DNA from: Hyalangium versicolor | GTDB lineage: Bacteria > Myxococcota > Myxococcia > Myxococcales > Myxococcaceae | Direction of reading: 5' to 3' | Length of the DNA stretch: 64,000 bases | Assembly: GCF_020103695.1 (NCBI RefSeq) | Contig: NZ_JAHXBF010000011.1 | Location: 248,001 to 312,000, forward strand | Part shown: in pieces, positions 1-7,575 of the stretch | Layout: each line of letters starts with the position of its first letter | Position numbering within the stretch: the stretch's first letter is position 1 | Position numbers and translations under genes: made by a program | Notes under the pieces: generated by a model | Database searches by the model: none | Seen by the model: only the letters and a program-made list of their open reading frames with translations | Told to the model about the DNA's origin: nothing

Positions 1-72
1 GGCTCCTCCCTTCGAACAACCGGACGCCGCCACCGCCACCGCCACCAACGCTCCCTTCAACCCGATTCGCAT
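1..72 (-). CDS. Lipoprotein, N-terminal fragment (runs off left edge)
   Basis: Only the first 24 codons are in the window. They read MRIGLKGALVAVAVAASGCS and onward: two basic residues, a short Ala/Val hydrophobic core and a lipobox (AASGC) with the lipidated Cys at position 19. This is a type II signal peptide, so the product is exported and lipid-anchored. An in-frame GTG at 78 is an alternative start. A purine-rich GGAG lies just upstream around 89-92. The mature domain is outside the window, so no function can be given. Confidence 0.72.
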   Translation of the reverse strand, partial: MRIGLKGALVAVAVAASGCSKGGA

Positions 73-161
73 CTTCACGGCTTCACGCTCCTGCCTCGGC
101 TGTTCCCGCGGGTGCCCTGGTCAGCACCCGCATCCACGGTGCGAAGCAATATACCCTCGGA

Positions 162-188
162 CAGATATCCTGCAACACAGGATATCTG
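162..188. promoter_or_regulatory. Perfect 11-bp inverted repeat, likely operator
   Basis: Left arm cagatatcctg (162-172) and right arm caggatatctg (178-188) are exact reverse complements around the 5-bp spacer caaca. The element is AT-richer than its surroundings and lies about 90 bp upstream of the minus-strand lipoprotein start at 72. No T-run follows on either strand, so a regulator-binding site fits better than a terminator. The regulator is unknown. Confidence 0.5.
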
Positions 189-273
189 CTGAACGGTTAT
201 TCTCGAAAAGGGGTGTTGGTGTAGGGAAAGCGCGGCCCGCCAAGGGCCACCACCCTCTGAAGTCTGGAGCACG

Positions 274-624
274 GTGCTCGAGCAGGTCTCCTCAGGCGAG
301 TTCATGGACGAGCCGCTCCCCACGCTCCCGGAACGCCTGCCTTCGCCGGGGGATGACGCTCCTCCCCTGTTCACCGGCTTCCTCACCCCCTTCCTCCAGG
401 TGGGCGCCGCTCGCCTCCGTTGGCACGGCGGGATGGTGGAGTCCGGCGACGACGAAGAAGCCCCTGGCAGGGCTCTCGCACGGAGTTGCAGGCGTGGCCT
501 GGGCGCTGCTGGAGCTGGCCTCGGCCTGCTGCTCGGGCTTTCCGGAATGGGCCTGGGCCTGCTGCGGCTGGCCTCCCCCACTCGCGTGCCCTCCGTCCTC
601 TCCCTGAGCCCTCCAGGGGCATGA
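274..624 (+). CDS. Doubtful 116-aa reading frame or gene relic
   Basis: This GTG-initiated frame occupies the 717-bp stretch between the lipoprotein start and the gene at 796. Its first half has mostly G/C third positions and reads as ordinary acidic protein (EFMDEPLPTLPERL). The second half becomes Gly/Leu/Ala-rich and less convincing. There is no clear ribosome-binding site. The stop codon is followed at once by a perfect 12-bp hairpin, the one positional hint that the frame was or is expressed. I recognise no family, and other frames are also open here, so this may be a decayed gene. The rest of 73-795 holds only the palindrome at 162 and the leader of the next gene. Confidence 0.25.
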   Translation: MLEQVSSGEFMDEPLPTLPERLPSPGDDAPPLFTGFLTPFLQVGAARLRWHGGMVESGDDEEAPGRALARSCRRGLGAAGAGLGLLLGLSGMGLGLLRLASPTRVPSVLSLSPPGA

Positions 625-656
625 TGACTGCGGTCACCAGCTGATGACCGCAGTCA
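625..656 (+). terminator. Perfect 12-bp stem hairpin
   Basis: The arms tgactgcggtca (625-636) and tgaccgcagtca (645-656) pair perfectly around an 8-nt loop. The hairpin directly follows a stop codon at 622-624. No U-tract follows, so it could be a factor-assisted terminator or a protein-binding palindrome for the gene starting at 796. Confidence 0.4.
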
Positions 657-795
657 CCCTCTGGGGCAGGCCTGACCGGTCGACGAATCATGCGAGTGCC
701 CGAAATCCAGGGATTTGCGCGACACCCTGCGTCGAACAGGGGCTGGCACGGGCGATGCTCTAGAGACGGACATCTCAGGACCCAGGAGCTCTCCC

Positions 796-1917
796 ATGAA
801 AACGCGCCCCTTCCGCTCGAACTCGCTGCCTTCGCTGTCGACGCCACGGCCCACCGCGCCCACCCCTCCCCGGAGCGCCCCCCCTTCGCCGCGCACCCCG
901 ACCGCCCCGCAGCTCCCGGACATCACGAGGCAGATCCCGACGCAGTCGGTCCGGAATCCGCAGCCGGGCAAGCTCCAGGGCAACTACTCGAACCTGGAGA
1001 GCCACTTCGGCCGGAAGACCCAGGAGCAGGCGGCGCTCAACCAGTGGAATACCAATGCCGCCGGGCGCAACCAGGGCGTCGTCCACCTGATCGACTATGC
1101 GTACGCGCGTCCCACCAAGTTCGACACGACCCCCCCCAACGTGAAGCTCACCCCTCAGCAGCAGCAGGCGCTGAAGCAGGGCGACAAGCTCGGGTGGAAT
1201 GAGGCGCAGTGGAAGCAGAACCTTGGCGAAACGAACTTCAACAGCCTGAAGTCCAAGGGCTACTTCTCGGAGTTCGCCGGGGGCGACAACAAGGTGCCCG
1301 TGGGCGCCAATCCCCAGCGGTGGCAGCAGCTGACCACCAACCATCAGCAGCTCTCGTCGCAGATCAGCACGGGCGAGGCGGCGCTGAAGACCCAGCGCCA
1401 GGCGTATACCCAGCAGCTGACTGCTCAAGGGGTGCCGAAGAAGGAGATGGGCGCCAAGATCAAGGAGTGGGAGGCCCAGAACCCCCAGAAGCAGCAGCTC
1501 GACGCCCTGAAGGCACAGCGGACTGGCATCGAGAGCGATATGAACGCGCAGCGGCGCTACACGCTGGCCTCCGACACGAGCAAGCAGGGACGGCTGGAGC
1601 AGATCGAGAAGGCCAATGGCCTGCCCCCGGGTTCGCTGCGCAACGGCAACGAGATCGTCGGAGGGACCAACGCGGTCCAGCAGCACCTGCAGAACAATGC
1701 GCCGTTTCCGGCCAACGCGCTCTCTCCCAACAAGCCGCTGGAGATGTACGTCAAGCAGCCGGACGGGAAGTGGTCGCTGCAGCAGGTCCAGCCGCAGGAT
1801 CTGGCGACCACCTACAGTGGAAAGCAGGAAGCGGGCGGCCTGTCGATCGCGCAGTGGGGCTTGAGCCCCGAGGAACTGAAGCTGTCGACCGTGATGGGCG
1901 CCGGCGGCAAGAAGTAG
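796..1917 (+). CDS. Hypothetical Pro/Gln-rich protein with coiled-coil segment
   Basis: The product is a 373-aa protein of no recognised family. I chose the ATG at 796 because AGGAG sits about 8 nt upstream; the frame is open further upstream. Residues 1-60 are very rich in Pro, Ser, Thr and Arg and likely disordered. The middle (about 115-290) is rich in Gln, Lys, Glu and Ala with charged periodicity suggesting a helical or coiled-coil stretch. The C-terminus ends in a Gly-Lys tail. There is no signal peptide or membrane segment. A strong hairpin follows the stop, so the gene is probably monocistronic. A structural or exported protein is possible, but nothing shows it. Confidence 0.8.
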   Translation: MKTRPFRSNSLPSLSTPRPTAPTPPRSAPPSPRTPTAPQLPDITRQIPTQSVRNPQPGKLQGNYSNLESHFGRKTQEQAALNQWNTNAAGRNQGVVHLIDYAYARPTKFDTTPPNVKLTPQQQQALKQGDKLGWNEAQWKQNLGETNFNSLKSKGYFSEFAGGDNKVPVGANPQRWQQLTTNHQQLSSQISTGEAALKTQRQAYTQQLTAQGVPKKEMGAKIKEWEAQNPQKQQLDALKAQRTGIESDMNAQRRYTLASDTSKQGRLEQIEKANGLPPGSLRNGNEIVGGTNAVQQHLQNNAPFPANALSPNKPLEMYVKQPDGKWSLQQVQPQDLATTYSGKQEAGGLSIAQWGLSPEELKLSTVMGAGGKK

Positions 1918-1931
1918 GACGGAAGTCCGCT

Positions 1932-1963
1932 GTCCCGGCGGACCTGGGTGGTTCCGCCGGGAC
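1932..1963 (+). terminator. 11-bp GC-rich hairpin after the gene ending at 1917
   Basis: The arms gtcccggcgga (1932-1942) and tccgccgggac (1953-1963) pair perfectly with a 10-nt loop, 14 nt after the stop codon. It lies between convergent genes and may stop transcription from both sides. No long T-run is present, as is common in GC-rich myxobacterial DNA. Confidence 0.6.
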
Positions 1964-2009
1964 GGACCGGCGGAGTTTCCACAGCCCCCCTTCGCCGCGC
2001 CGCAAGCGC

Positions 2010-3134
2010 TCAGTCATTCCGTGCATGAGAGCGGCGGAACTCAGCAGGAATGGGCTCGCGCGTCGATTCCACGCCCGCGCTCCAACGGGGCGCCCTCGCA
2101 ATGAGCAGCCGCAGCTCCGCCATCATCTCACGCCCCCCATAGACAGAGCCCTGCTCGCCCAGGAATGCGAGCAGTTCGTCCCTCATGACGGCCGCGGAGG
2201 GGTACCGCTCCTCCGGACGGGGACGCAGCACGCGATCCACTATCGCCTTCAAGGGCTCGGGTACGGAGGCCATCACCCGCGCCAGAAGGTCTGGATGAAT
2301 GCTCTCGGCCCGGGCTGCCAACTCCGCCGGTGAGGCCCAGCTTGGCTCCTCGGGCTTCAGCTTGTGCGCCAGCTTCGCCAGACGGCCCGTCAAGGTAATG
2401 GGTGTGTGCTCCCAGGACGCATCCAGCACATATTGGTTGGTCAGCAATTCCACCAGTACCAACCCCAGGGAGAACTGGTCCGCGCGAGCATCGGGTCTCT
2501 CGTGCCGCAAGACTTCAGGCGCCGCATACGCCAGATCTCCTTTCACCCGCCCTCCTTGCGTCACGGGACGACCCGGTTGAACCGTGAATGCCGCCCCGAA
2601 ATCCATGAGCTTCACCTCTCCCTGCTGGCCCAGGTGGATGTTGCGAGGACTGACATCCCGGTGAACGAGTTGGAGCGGGTGTCCCTCCTCATCCGTGAGG
2701 TTGTGCGCGGCATGCAGCGCATCCGCGATCTGGGACACCACATAGGCAGAGAACCGCGGGGACATGGGTCTGCGCCTCCGCGCGGCACGGTTCAATACCC
2801 GCTGCAGCGACAATCCCTCCACGTACTCCATCACCAGCACGGGCTGCCGAGCCCGGGGAGATACGGCCACCAGCCGCGCGATGTTGGGATGGTCGAGCCT
2901 GCCCAACAGCCACGCCTCCTCCAGCAGCCGTTTCCGAGCGCCCGGCTGCGCCGAGTCATTCAAGCGCTTCAGGAGAACCCACTCTCCCACGGCTCTCGGG
3001 CTCTCGGCTCGCGCCAGGATTCGCTCCCCCACTCCCAACGTGTCCAGCTTGCGCACGGCGCAGTAGCGATGGGCGCCAATGGTGAAACGCTGACCTTGCA
3101 GGGCAGCGGGGGCAGAGCGGGTCGGGCTGGGCAT
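2010..3134 (-). CDS. Serine/threonine protein kinase
   Basis: A 374-aa Hanks-type kinase. Visible motifs are the ATP-anchoring Lys in VLLKRL (about K56), a conserved helix-C Glu (about E72-73), HRDVSPRN (about 158-165, catalytic Asp and Asn), DFG (about 178-180), APEV (about 205-208) and the structural Asp in ADQFSLG. The glycine-rich loop is degenerate. The kinase domain runs from about residue 20 to 330 and is followed by only about 45 residues, with no transmembrane segment or sensor domain, so the enzyme is probably cytosolic. Substrate and activating signal are unknown. It is divergent from a chemoreceptor across a 344-bp gap; whether they are functionally linked cannot be said. Confidence 0.93.
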   Translation of the reverse strand: MPSPTRSAPAALQGQRFTIGAHRYCAVRKLDTLGVGERILARAESPRAVGEWVLLKRLNDSAQPGARKRLLEEAWLLGRLDHPNIARLVAVSPRARQPVLVMEYVEGLSLQRVLNRAARRRRPMSPRFSAYVVSQIADALHAAHNLTDEEGHPLQLVHRDVSPRNIHLGQQGEVKLMDFGAAFTVQPGRPVTQGGRVKGDLAYAAPEVLRHERPDARADQFSLGLVLVELLTNQYVLDASWEHTPITLTGRLAKLAHKLKPEEPSWASPAELAARAESIHPDLLARVMASVPEPLKAIVDRVLRPRPEERYPSAAVMRDELLAFLGEQGSVYGGREMMAELRLLIARAPRWSAGVESTREPIPAEFRRSHARND

Positions 3135-3478
3135 GCGGGCACTCCTCGGGTGAGCACGGCGGTCAGGGCAGTGGAGAATGGTGGCTGCGACGGGAGGCTA
3201 CGCCACAGGTCATATCGGACGTTCCGACCTGGAGAGTAACACTCCAACCGAACCGATCGCGAGTCCTCATCCACTTCGGACAGGACGCAGGTTGCGGCAC
3301 CACCTGCCCTACACGCAACGACAGTGCCCAGGCGATGGCGTTGGCGACTCCCAGTGCTGGGACTCCACCGCACGTTGCTCTTATGCTGGCGCTCGCCCTC
3401 CGCACGGACACCCTGACTCGAGTTCCCTCGGCACGCGTCCCTGTTGCCTGCTGCGCACGCCTTGCCCCGGAGCGTCTC
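3135..3478. promoter_or_regulatory. Divergent intergenic region, kinase / chemoreceptor
   Basis: This 344-bp region separates the divergent kinase and MCP genes and must hold both promoters. A small palindrome (tcgga, cgt, tccga at 3215-3227) flanked by caggtc and gacctg (3206-3231) could be an operator. Frames here are open but have no convincing start signal. The MCP frame itself extends upstream to 3335, with no ribosome-binding site for those earlier starts. Confidence 0.4.
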
Positions 3479-5029
3479 GTGACCTGGTTCCACAACCTGA
3501 AGATCGCCTCCAAGCTCTTCATGTCGTTCCTCACCCTGCTGGGCCTGAACGCGACACTCGGTCTCTTCTCCCTGGAGCAGCTGTCCACCGTGCACGAGAC
3601 TTCGCAGGAGCTGGCCCACAACTGGCTGCCCAGTGTCGCGGTGCTGGCAGACCTCAAGGACCGCACCGCGAGCTTCCGCCGCAGACAGCTCGACCACATC
3701 CTCGTCAACACCCAGGAGCAGATGACCGAGTTGGAGCAGCACCAGGACGAGACCGTCCAGCGCATCCGCGCCTTGATGGCCCAATACGAGCACCTCTCCG
3801 TCTCCAAGCAGGAACACGCGGCATACGAAGAGTTCAAGCGACTGTGGGAGGACTATCTGCTCCAGCACCCCAAACTGCTCCAGCTGTCCCGGCAGAACCA
3901 GGACGAGGCGGCCATCGCGCTGACGCTGGGGCCGCTCCTGAGTGCCTTCGAGACCCTCAACACCAAACTCGGGGAGCTGGTCACCATCAACCGCAAGAAC
4001 TCGGACGCGGCCGCCACCCATGCGGACGAGACATACGAGTCCTACCGGCAGTGGATCATCGCCGCCCTGGGCTTCAGCGCGCTGCTCAGCCTCGTGCTGA
4101 GCCTGGTGATTGCTCGGCTCATCTCGCGGCCTCTCAAGGATGCGGTCAGCGTGGCTCACCAGCTCGCCGAGGGAGACTTCACCGTGCCCATCACGGCCGA
4201 GACGCAGGACGAGACGGGCCAGCTGCTCTCTGCCCTGCAGGTGATGAAACGCACGCTCAGCCAGGTCATCGGCGAGGTGCGCGAAGGCTCCTCTTCGCTC
4301 GCGCGAGCCGCTTCCCAGGTCTTCGCCTCCGCGCAGGGGCTCTCCCAGGGCACCAATGAGCAGGCCGCCCAGGTGGAGGAGACCTCCGCCAACCTGGAGC
4401 AGATGACAGACACCATCCACCAGAACCAGGCTCACAGCCAGCAGTTGGAGCAGCGGGCCCTGCAAGGCTCGAGGGATGCGGAGGAGAGTGGCGAGGCGGT
4501 GAAGGCGACGGTGGAAGCGATGGGCGCCATCTCGGAGCAGATCTCCATCGTGGAGGAGATCGCCTATCAAACGAACCTGCTGGCGCTGAATGCGGCCATC
4601 GAGGCGGCCCGCGCGGGCGAGCATGGCCGGGGCTTCGCGGTGGTGGCCTCCGAGGTCCGCAAGCTCGCAGAGCGCTGCCGCGTGGCGGCGCAGGAGATCT
4701 CCTCGCTGACCACCCAAAGCCTGAAGGTGGCCAGGCGCTCGGGAACATTGCTGTCGGAACTGGTCCCCACGATCCGGCAGACCACGGATCTGGTGCAGCA
4801 TGTGGCGGCGGCTTCCGTCGAGCAGAGCACCCGCGTCACCCAGATCAGCACGGCCGTGGAGCACGTGGACGATGTGACGCAGCGCAACGCCTCAGCGGCC
4901 GAGGAGCTGGCCGCCACCTCCCAGGAGCTGGCGGCCCAGGCCGAGACGCTCAGCCAGGTGGTGTCCTTCTTCCGCGTCGAGGGCGCTCGCGAGCCCCCTC
5001 GAACCTCAGCGAGCGCTCGGCGGGCTTGA
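3479..5029 (+). CDS. Methyl-accepting chemotaxis protein
   Basis: A 516-aa transmembrane chemoreceptor that would signal to CheA/CheW. The GTG start at 3479 has GGAG 6 nt upstream and puts TM1 at residues 12-32. A helical periplasmic domain of the four-helix-bundle type follows (about 35-190), then TM2 (about 191-214), HAMP (about 212-265) and the cytoplasmic signalling domain. The hairpin tip reads EEIAYQTNLLALNAAIEAAR (359-378) and continues to the glutamates of SEVRKLAE. There is no C-terminal CheR-binding pentapeptide. No che genes are nearby, so it is an orphan receptor feeding a distant array. Its 3' end overlaps the convergent acyl-CoA dehydrogenase by 24 bp. Confidence 0.95.
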   Translation: MTWFHNLKIASKLFMSFLTLLGLNATLGLFSLEQLSTVHETSQELAHNWLPSVAVLADLKDRTASFRRRQLDHILVNTQEQMTELEQHQDETVQRIRALMAQYEHLSVSKQEHAAYEEFKRLWEDYLLQHPKLLQLSRQNQDEAAIALTLGPLLSAFETLNTKLGELVTINRKNSDAAATHADETYESYRQWIIAALGFSALLSLVLSLVIARLISRPLKDAVSVAHQLAEGDFTVPITAETQDETGQLLSALQVMKRTLSQVIGEVREGSSSLARAASQVFASAQGLSQGTNEQAAQVEETSANLEQMTDTIHQNQAHSQQLEQRALQGSRDAEESGEAVKATVEAMGAISEQISIVEEIAYQTNLLALNAAIEAARAGEHGRGFAVVASEVRKLAERCRVAAQEISSLTTQSLKVARRSGTLLSELVPTIRQTTDLVQHVAAASVEQSTRVTQISTAVEHVDDVTQRNASAAEELAATSQELAAQAETLSQVVSFFRVEGAREPPRTSASARRA

Positions 5030-6157
5030 GATGTTGGCGAAGCGGGTCAGGTGGAAATCGGCGTCCCCAAAGGTCCGATCGATGGTGGTCAGCCGCTTGA
5101 AGTAGTGGCCGGCGCTGTATTCGATGGTGGTGCCGATGCCTCCGTGCAGTTGGATCGCCTGCTGCCCGATGAGGCGCCCGGACCAACCGATCTGCACCTT
5201 GGCGGCCGAGATGGCCTGGGTGCGCGCGGAAGCGTCCGTGCTGTCGGCGCGGTCCGCGGCCAGGATCGCCATGGAGCGGGCCTGCTCGTGGGCAATGAAC
5301 ATGTCCACCATGCGGTGCTGCAGCACCTGGAAGCTGCCGATGGGCACGCCGAACTGGGTGCGCGTCTTCAGGTAGTCGAGCGTCACCTCGTTCAGCGCCT
5401 CCATGTTGCCCACCGCCTCCGCGCACAGGGCGGCGATGCCGCGATCGATCGCCTGCTGGATGAACGGGAACGCGCCTCCCTCGGGTCCCAGCAGCGCCGC
5501 GCGGGGCACCCGCACGTTCTCGAGCGTCACCTCGGCCGCCCGGGTGCCGTCCACGTTGGGATAGCCCCGAATCTTCACGCCCGGAGTGTCGCGCTCGACG
5601 AGGAACAGGGACAGCCCGTCCTGCGCGTCCTGCGCGCCCGCCGTGCGCGCCGAGACGATCAGCAGGTGGGCGGAGTCTCCTCCGAGCACCACCGCCTTGG
5701 TCCCTTGGAGGGTGTAGCCCTGGGCATCGCCCTGGGCCGTGGTGGTGACGTGGGTGAGCGAGTAGCGGGACCTGGGCTCACCGTGCGCGAAGGCCAGGAA
5801 CGCCGTACCGTCGATGACACGAGGCAGCCATTGGGATTTCTGCGCCTCGCTGCCCGCGGCCCGGAGCAGCCCCGCTCCCAGCACGACGGTGGGGAGGAAG
5901 GGCTCCACCACCATGCCGCGCCCGAAGGCCTCCAGCACGATGGCCAGATCCTGGAAGGTACCGCCAATGCCTCCGAACTCCTCGGGGATCTCCACCCCGA
6001 GCAGGCCCAGCTCCGCGAACGTGGCCCACATGTCCCGGGAGATGCCCTCCGGGGAGGCGAGGATCTTCGCCCGGCTCTCGAAGCCGTAGCGCTCGCGGAT
6101 GAGCCGTGTCGCGGTGTCTCGCAGCATCCGCTGCGTGTCGGTCAGACTGAAGTCCAT
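5006..6157 (-). CDS. Acyl-CoA dehydrogenase family protein, subunit 2
   Basis: A 383-aa flavoprotein of the acyl-CoA dehydrogenase fold, second gene of a two-gene operon starting 27 bp after its neighbour. The N-terminal helical domain (MDFSLTDTQRMLRD) and the C-terminal quartet-helix motif QLHGGIG are clear. The usual FAD/substrate motif T-E-P-x-A-G-S-D is degenerate (HGEPRSRYSLT), and the C-terminal segment that often carries the catalytic Glu reads TIDRTFGDADFH without one at the expected place. Such features are typical of the partner subunit in heteromeric (alpha2beta2) acyl-CoA dehydrogenases known from sterol and branched acyl degradation. The substrate is not deducible. A convergent 24-bp overlap with the MCP gene ends it. 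Confidence 0.9.
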   Translation of the reverse strand: MDFSLTDTQRMLRDTATRLIRERYGFESRAKILASPEGISRDMWATFAELGLLGVEIPEEFGGIGGTFQDLAIVLEAFGRGMVVEPFLPTVVLGAGLLRAAGSEAQKSQWLPRVIDGTAFLAFAHGEPRSRYSLTHVTTTAQGDAQGYTLQGTKAVVLGGDSAHLLIVSARTAGAQDAQDGLSLFLVERDTPGVKIRGYPNVDGTRAAEVTLENVRVPRAALLGPEGGAFPFIQQAIDRGIAALCAEAVGNMEALNEVTLDYLKTRTQFGVPIGSFQVLQHRMVDMFIAHEQARSMAILAADRADSTDASARTQAISAAKVQIGWSGRLIGQQAIQLHGGIGTTIEYSAGHYFKRLTTIDRTFGDADFHLTRFANISSPPSAR

Positions 6158-6184
6158 GGTGTGTCTCCCTCCTCTCGCGCCGGC

Positions 6185-7381
6185 TCAGAGCTTGAGCACC
6201 GACTTGGCCAGGATGTTGCGTTGGATCTCGTTGGAGCCGCCGTAGATGGTGGTCTTGCGGAAGTTGAAGTAGTCCGAGGCCAGCGGCGCGGCGTACTCGG
6301 GGCCAATGGGTTCACCGCTCCAGCCCGGCTCCCGGGCGGCCGGGTTGAAAGGCAGCGCGTAGGGGCCCACCGCCTCCATCATCAACTCCGTCAGGGACTG
6401 CTGGATCTCCGAGCCCCGGATCTTGAGCATGTTGGCCTCCGCGCCCGGCGCATGGCCGGACCGCTCGGCGGCGATCATGCGCAGGTTGGTCAGCTCCAGC
6501 GCCATGAGCTCGATCTCCACCGCGGCGATCTTCTTGCGGAAGGCCTCGTTCTGGATCAGCGGCACGCCGTCCACCGTCTCCGTGGCGGCGATCTCCTTCA
6601 GGCGCTTCAGCTCCGCCTTGGAGCGGCCGATTCGAGCGATGTTGGTGCGCTCGTGGCTGAGCAGGAACTTGGCATAGGTCCAGCCCGCGCCCGGCTCACC
6701 GACGATGTTCTCCTTGGGGATGCGGACGTTGTCGAAGAAGACCTCGTTCACCTCGTGCTCACCGTCGAGCATGATGATGGGCCGCAAGGTGATCCCCGGC
6801 GTGGCCATGTCAGCGATGAGCATGGAGATGCCCTGCTGCTTCTTGGCCGCCGGGTCGGTGCGTGCCAGCAGGAAGATGATGTTGGCGTACTGGCCCAGGG
6901 TGGTCCACGTCTTCTGCCCGTTGAGCACCCAGTGGTCGCCGTCGAGTACCGCCGTCATCCGCAGCGAGGCCAGGTCCGAGCCCGAGCCCGGCTCGGAGAA
7001 GCCCTGGCACCACCAGTCATCCATCCGCAGGATGCGCGGCAGGTAGTAGTCCTTCTGCCGCTGGCTGCCGAAGGCCATCAGCACCGGGCCGATCATGCTC
7101 AAGCCGAACGGCAGTGCCGGAGGAGCCCCCTCCTCGGCCAGCACTTCCTCGAAGAGGTAGTTCTGCACGGAGTTCCAGCCCGTGCCTCCGTACTCCTTCG
7201 GCCAGAGAGGGGCGCCCCAGCCGCGCTCGTAGAGCTGGCGCTGCCAGGTGACCTGCTCCTCCTTGTCGAGGTGCTTGTGGTGGAGGACGCGGTCTCGCGT
7301 CTCGGGTGACAGGTTGGCTCGCACCCACTGCCGAACCTCGTCGGCGAAGGCGAGCTCCTCGGGGGTGTAGTTCAGGTCCAT
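6185..7381 (-). CDS. Acyl-CoA dehydrogenase family protein, subunit 1
   Basis: A 398-aa acyl-CoA dehydrogenase, first gene of the pair. The FAD-contacting motif is well kept (FSEPGSGSDLASL, then KTWTTLGQYA). The C-terminal FAD/active-site loop reads TTIYGGSNEIQRNIL. The position after Tyr that is Glu in medium-chain enzymes (IYEG) is Gly here, so the base must come from elsewhere or from the partner. The reaction would be alpha,beta-dehydrogenation of an acyl-CoA with electrons passed to ETF. The 27-bp spacing to the downstream dehydrogenase, and the complementary degeneracy of the two proteins, suggest an obligate heteromer. No other beta-oxidation genes are adjacent. Confidence 0.93.
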   Translation of the reverse strand: MDLNYTPEELAFADEVRQWVRANLSPETRDRVLHHKHLDKEEQVTWQRQLYERGWGAPLWPKEYGGTGWNSVQNYLFEEVLAEEGAPPALPFGLSMIGPVLMAFGSQRQKDYYLPRILRMDDWWCQGFSEPGSGSDLASLRMTAVLDGDHWVLNGQKTWTTLGQYANIIFLLARTDPAAKKQQGISMLIADMATPGITLRPIIMLDGEHEVNEVFFDNVRIPKENIVGEPGAGWTYAKFLLSHERTNIARIGRSKAELKRLKEIAATETVDGVPLIQNEAFRKKIAAVEIELMALELTNLRMIAAERSGHAPGAEANMLKIRGSEIQQSLTELMMEAVGPYALPFNPAAREPGWSGEPIGPEYAAPLASDYFNFRKTTIYGGSNEIQRNILAKSVLKL

Positions 7382-7536
7382 GGTGCGCTCCAGGGCAGGG
7401 ACTGCATCCTCTCCGGCTTCGCTGTCCCTGTCCCTCTATACCTTCTTGGAAGCGGAGCGTGCTCCCGGAGCGGAGGTGCCGGAGGGGTTTCGAGTTCGAT
7501 GTTCGTTCCAGAACCCCTGGCATGCCCCGCGAGGTC

Positions 7537-7564
7537 GAGTGGAGCATCCGTGGATGCCCCACTC
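7537..7564 (-). terminator. Hairpin after the lipase/partner operon
   Basis: The arms gagtggagcatcc (7537-7549) and ggatgccccactc (7552-7564) pair with one mismatch, 12 bp beyond the stop of the minus-strand gene ending at 7576. The position suits a transcription terminator separating this operon from the acyl-CoA dehydrogenase operon promoter at 7382-7536. Confidence 0.55.
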
Positions 7565-7575
7565 GGCAGCGCAGG

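Noticed and set aside
2969..4864. A 631-codon minus-strand frame opposite the chemoreceptor
   Set aside because: Its translation is Leu/Arg/His-rich antisense of a textbook MCP and overlaps the kinase start.
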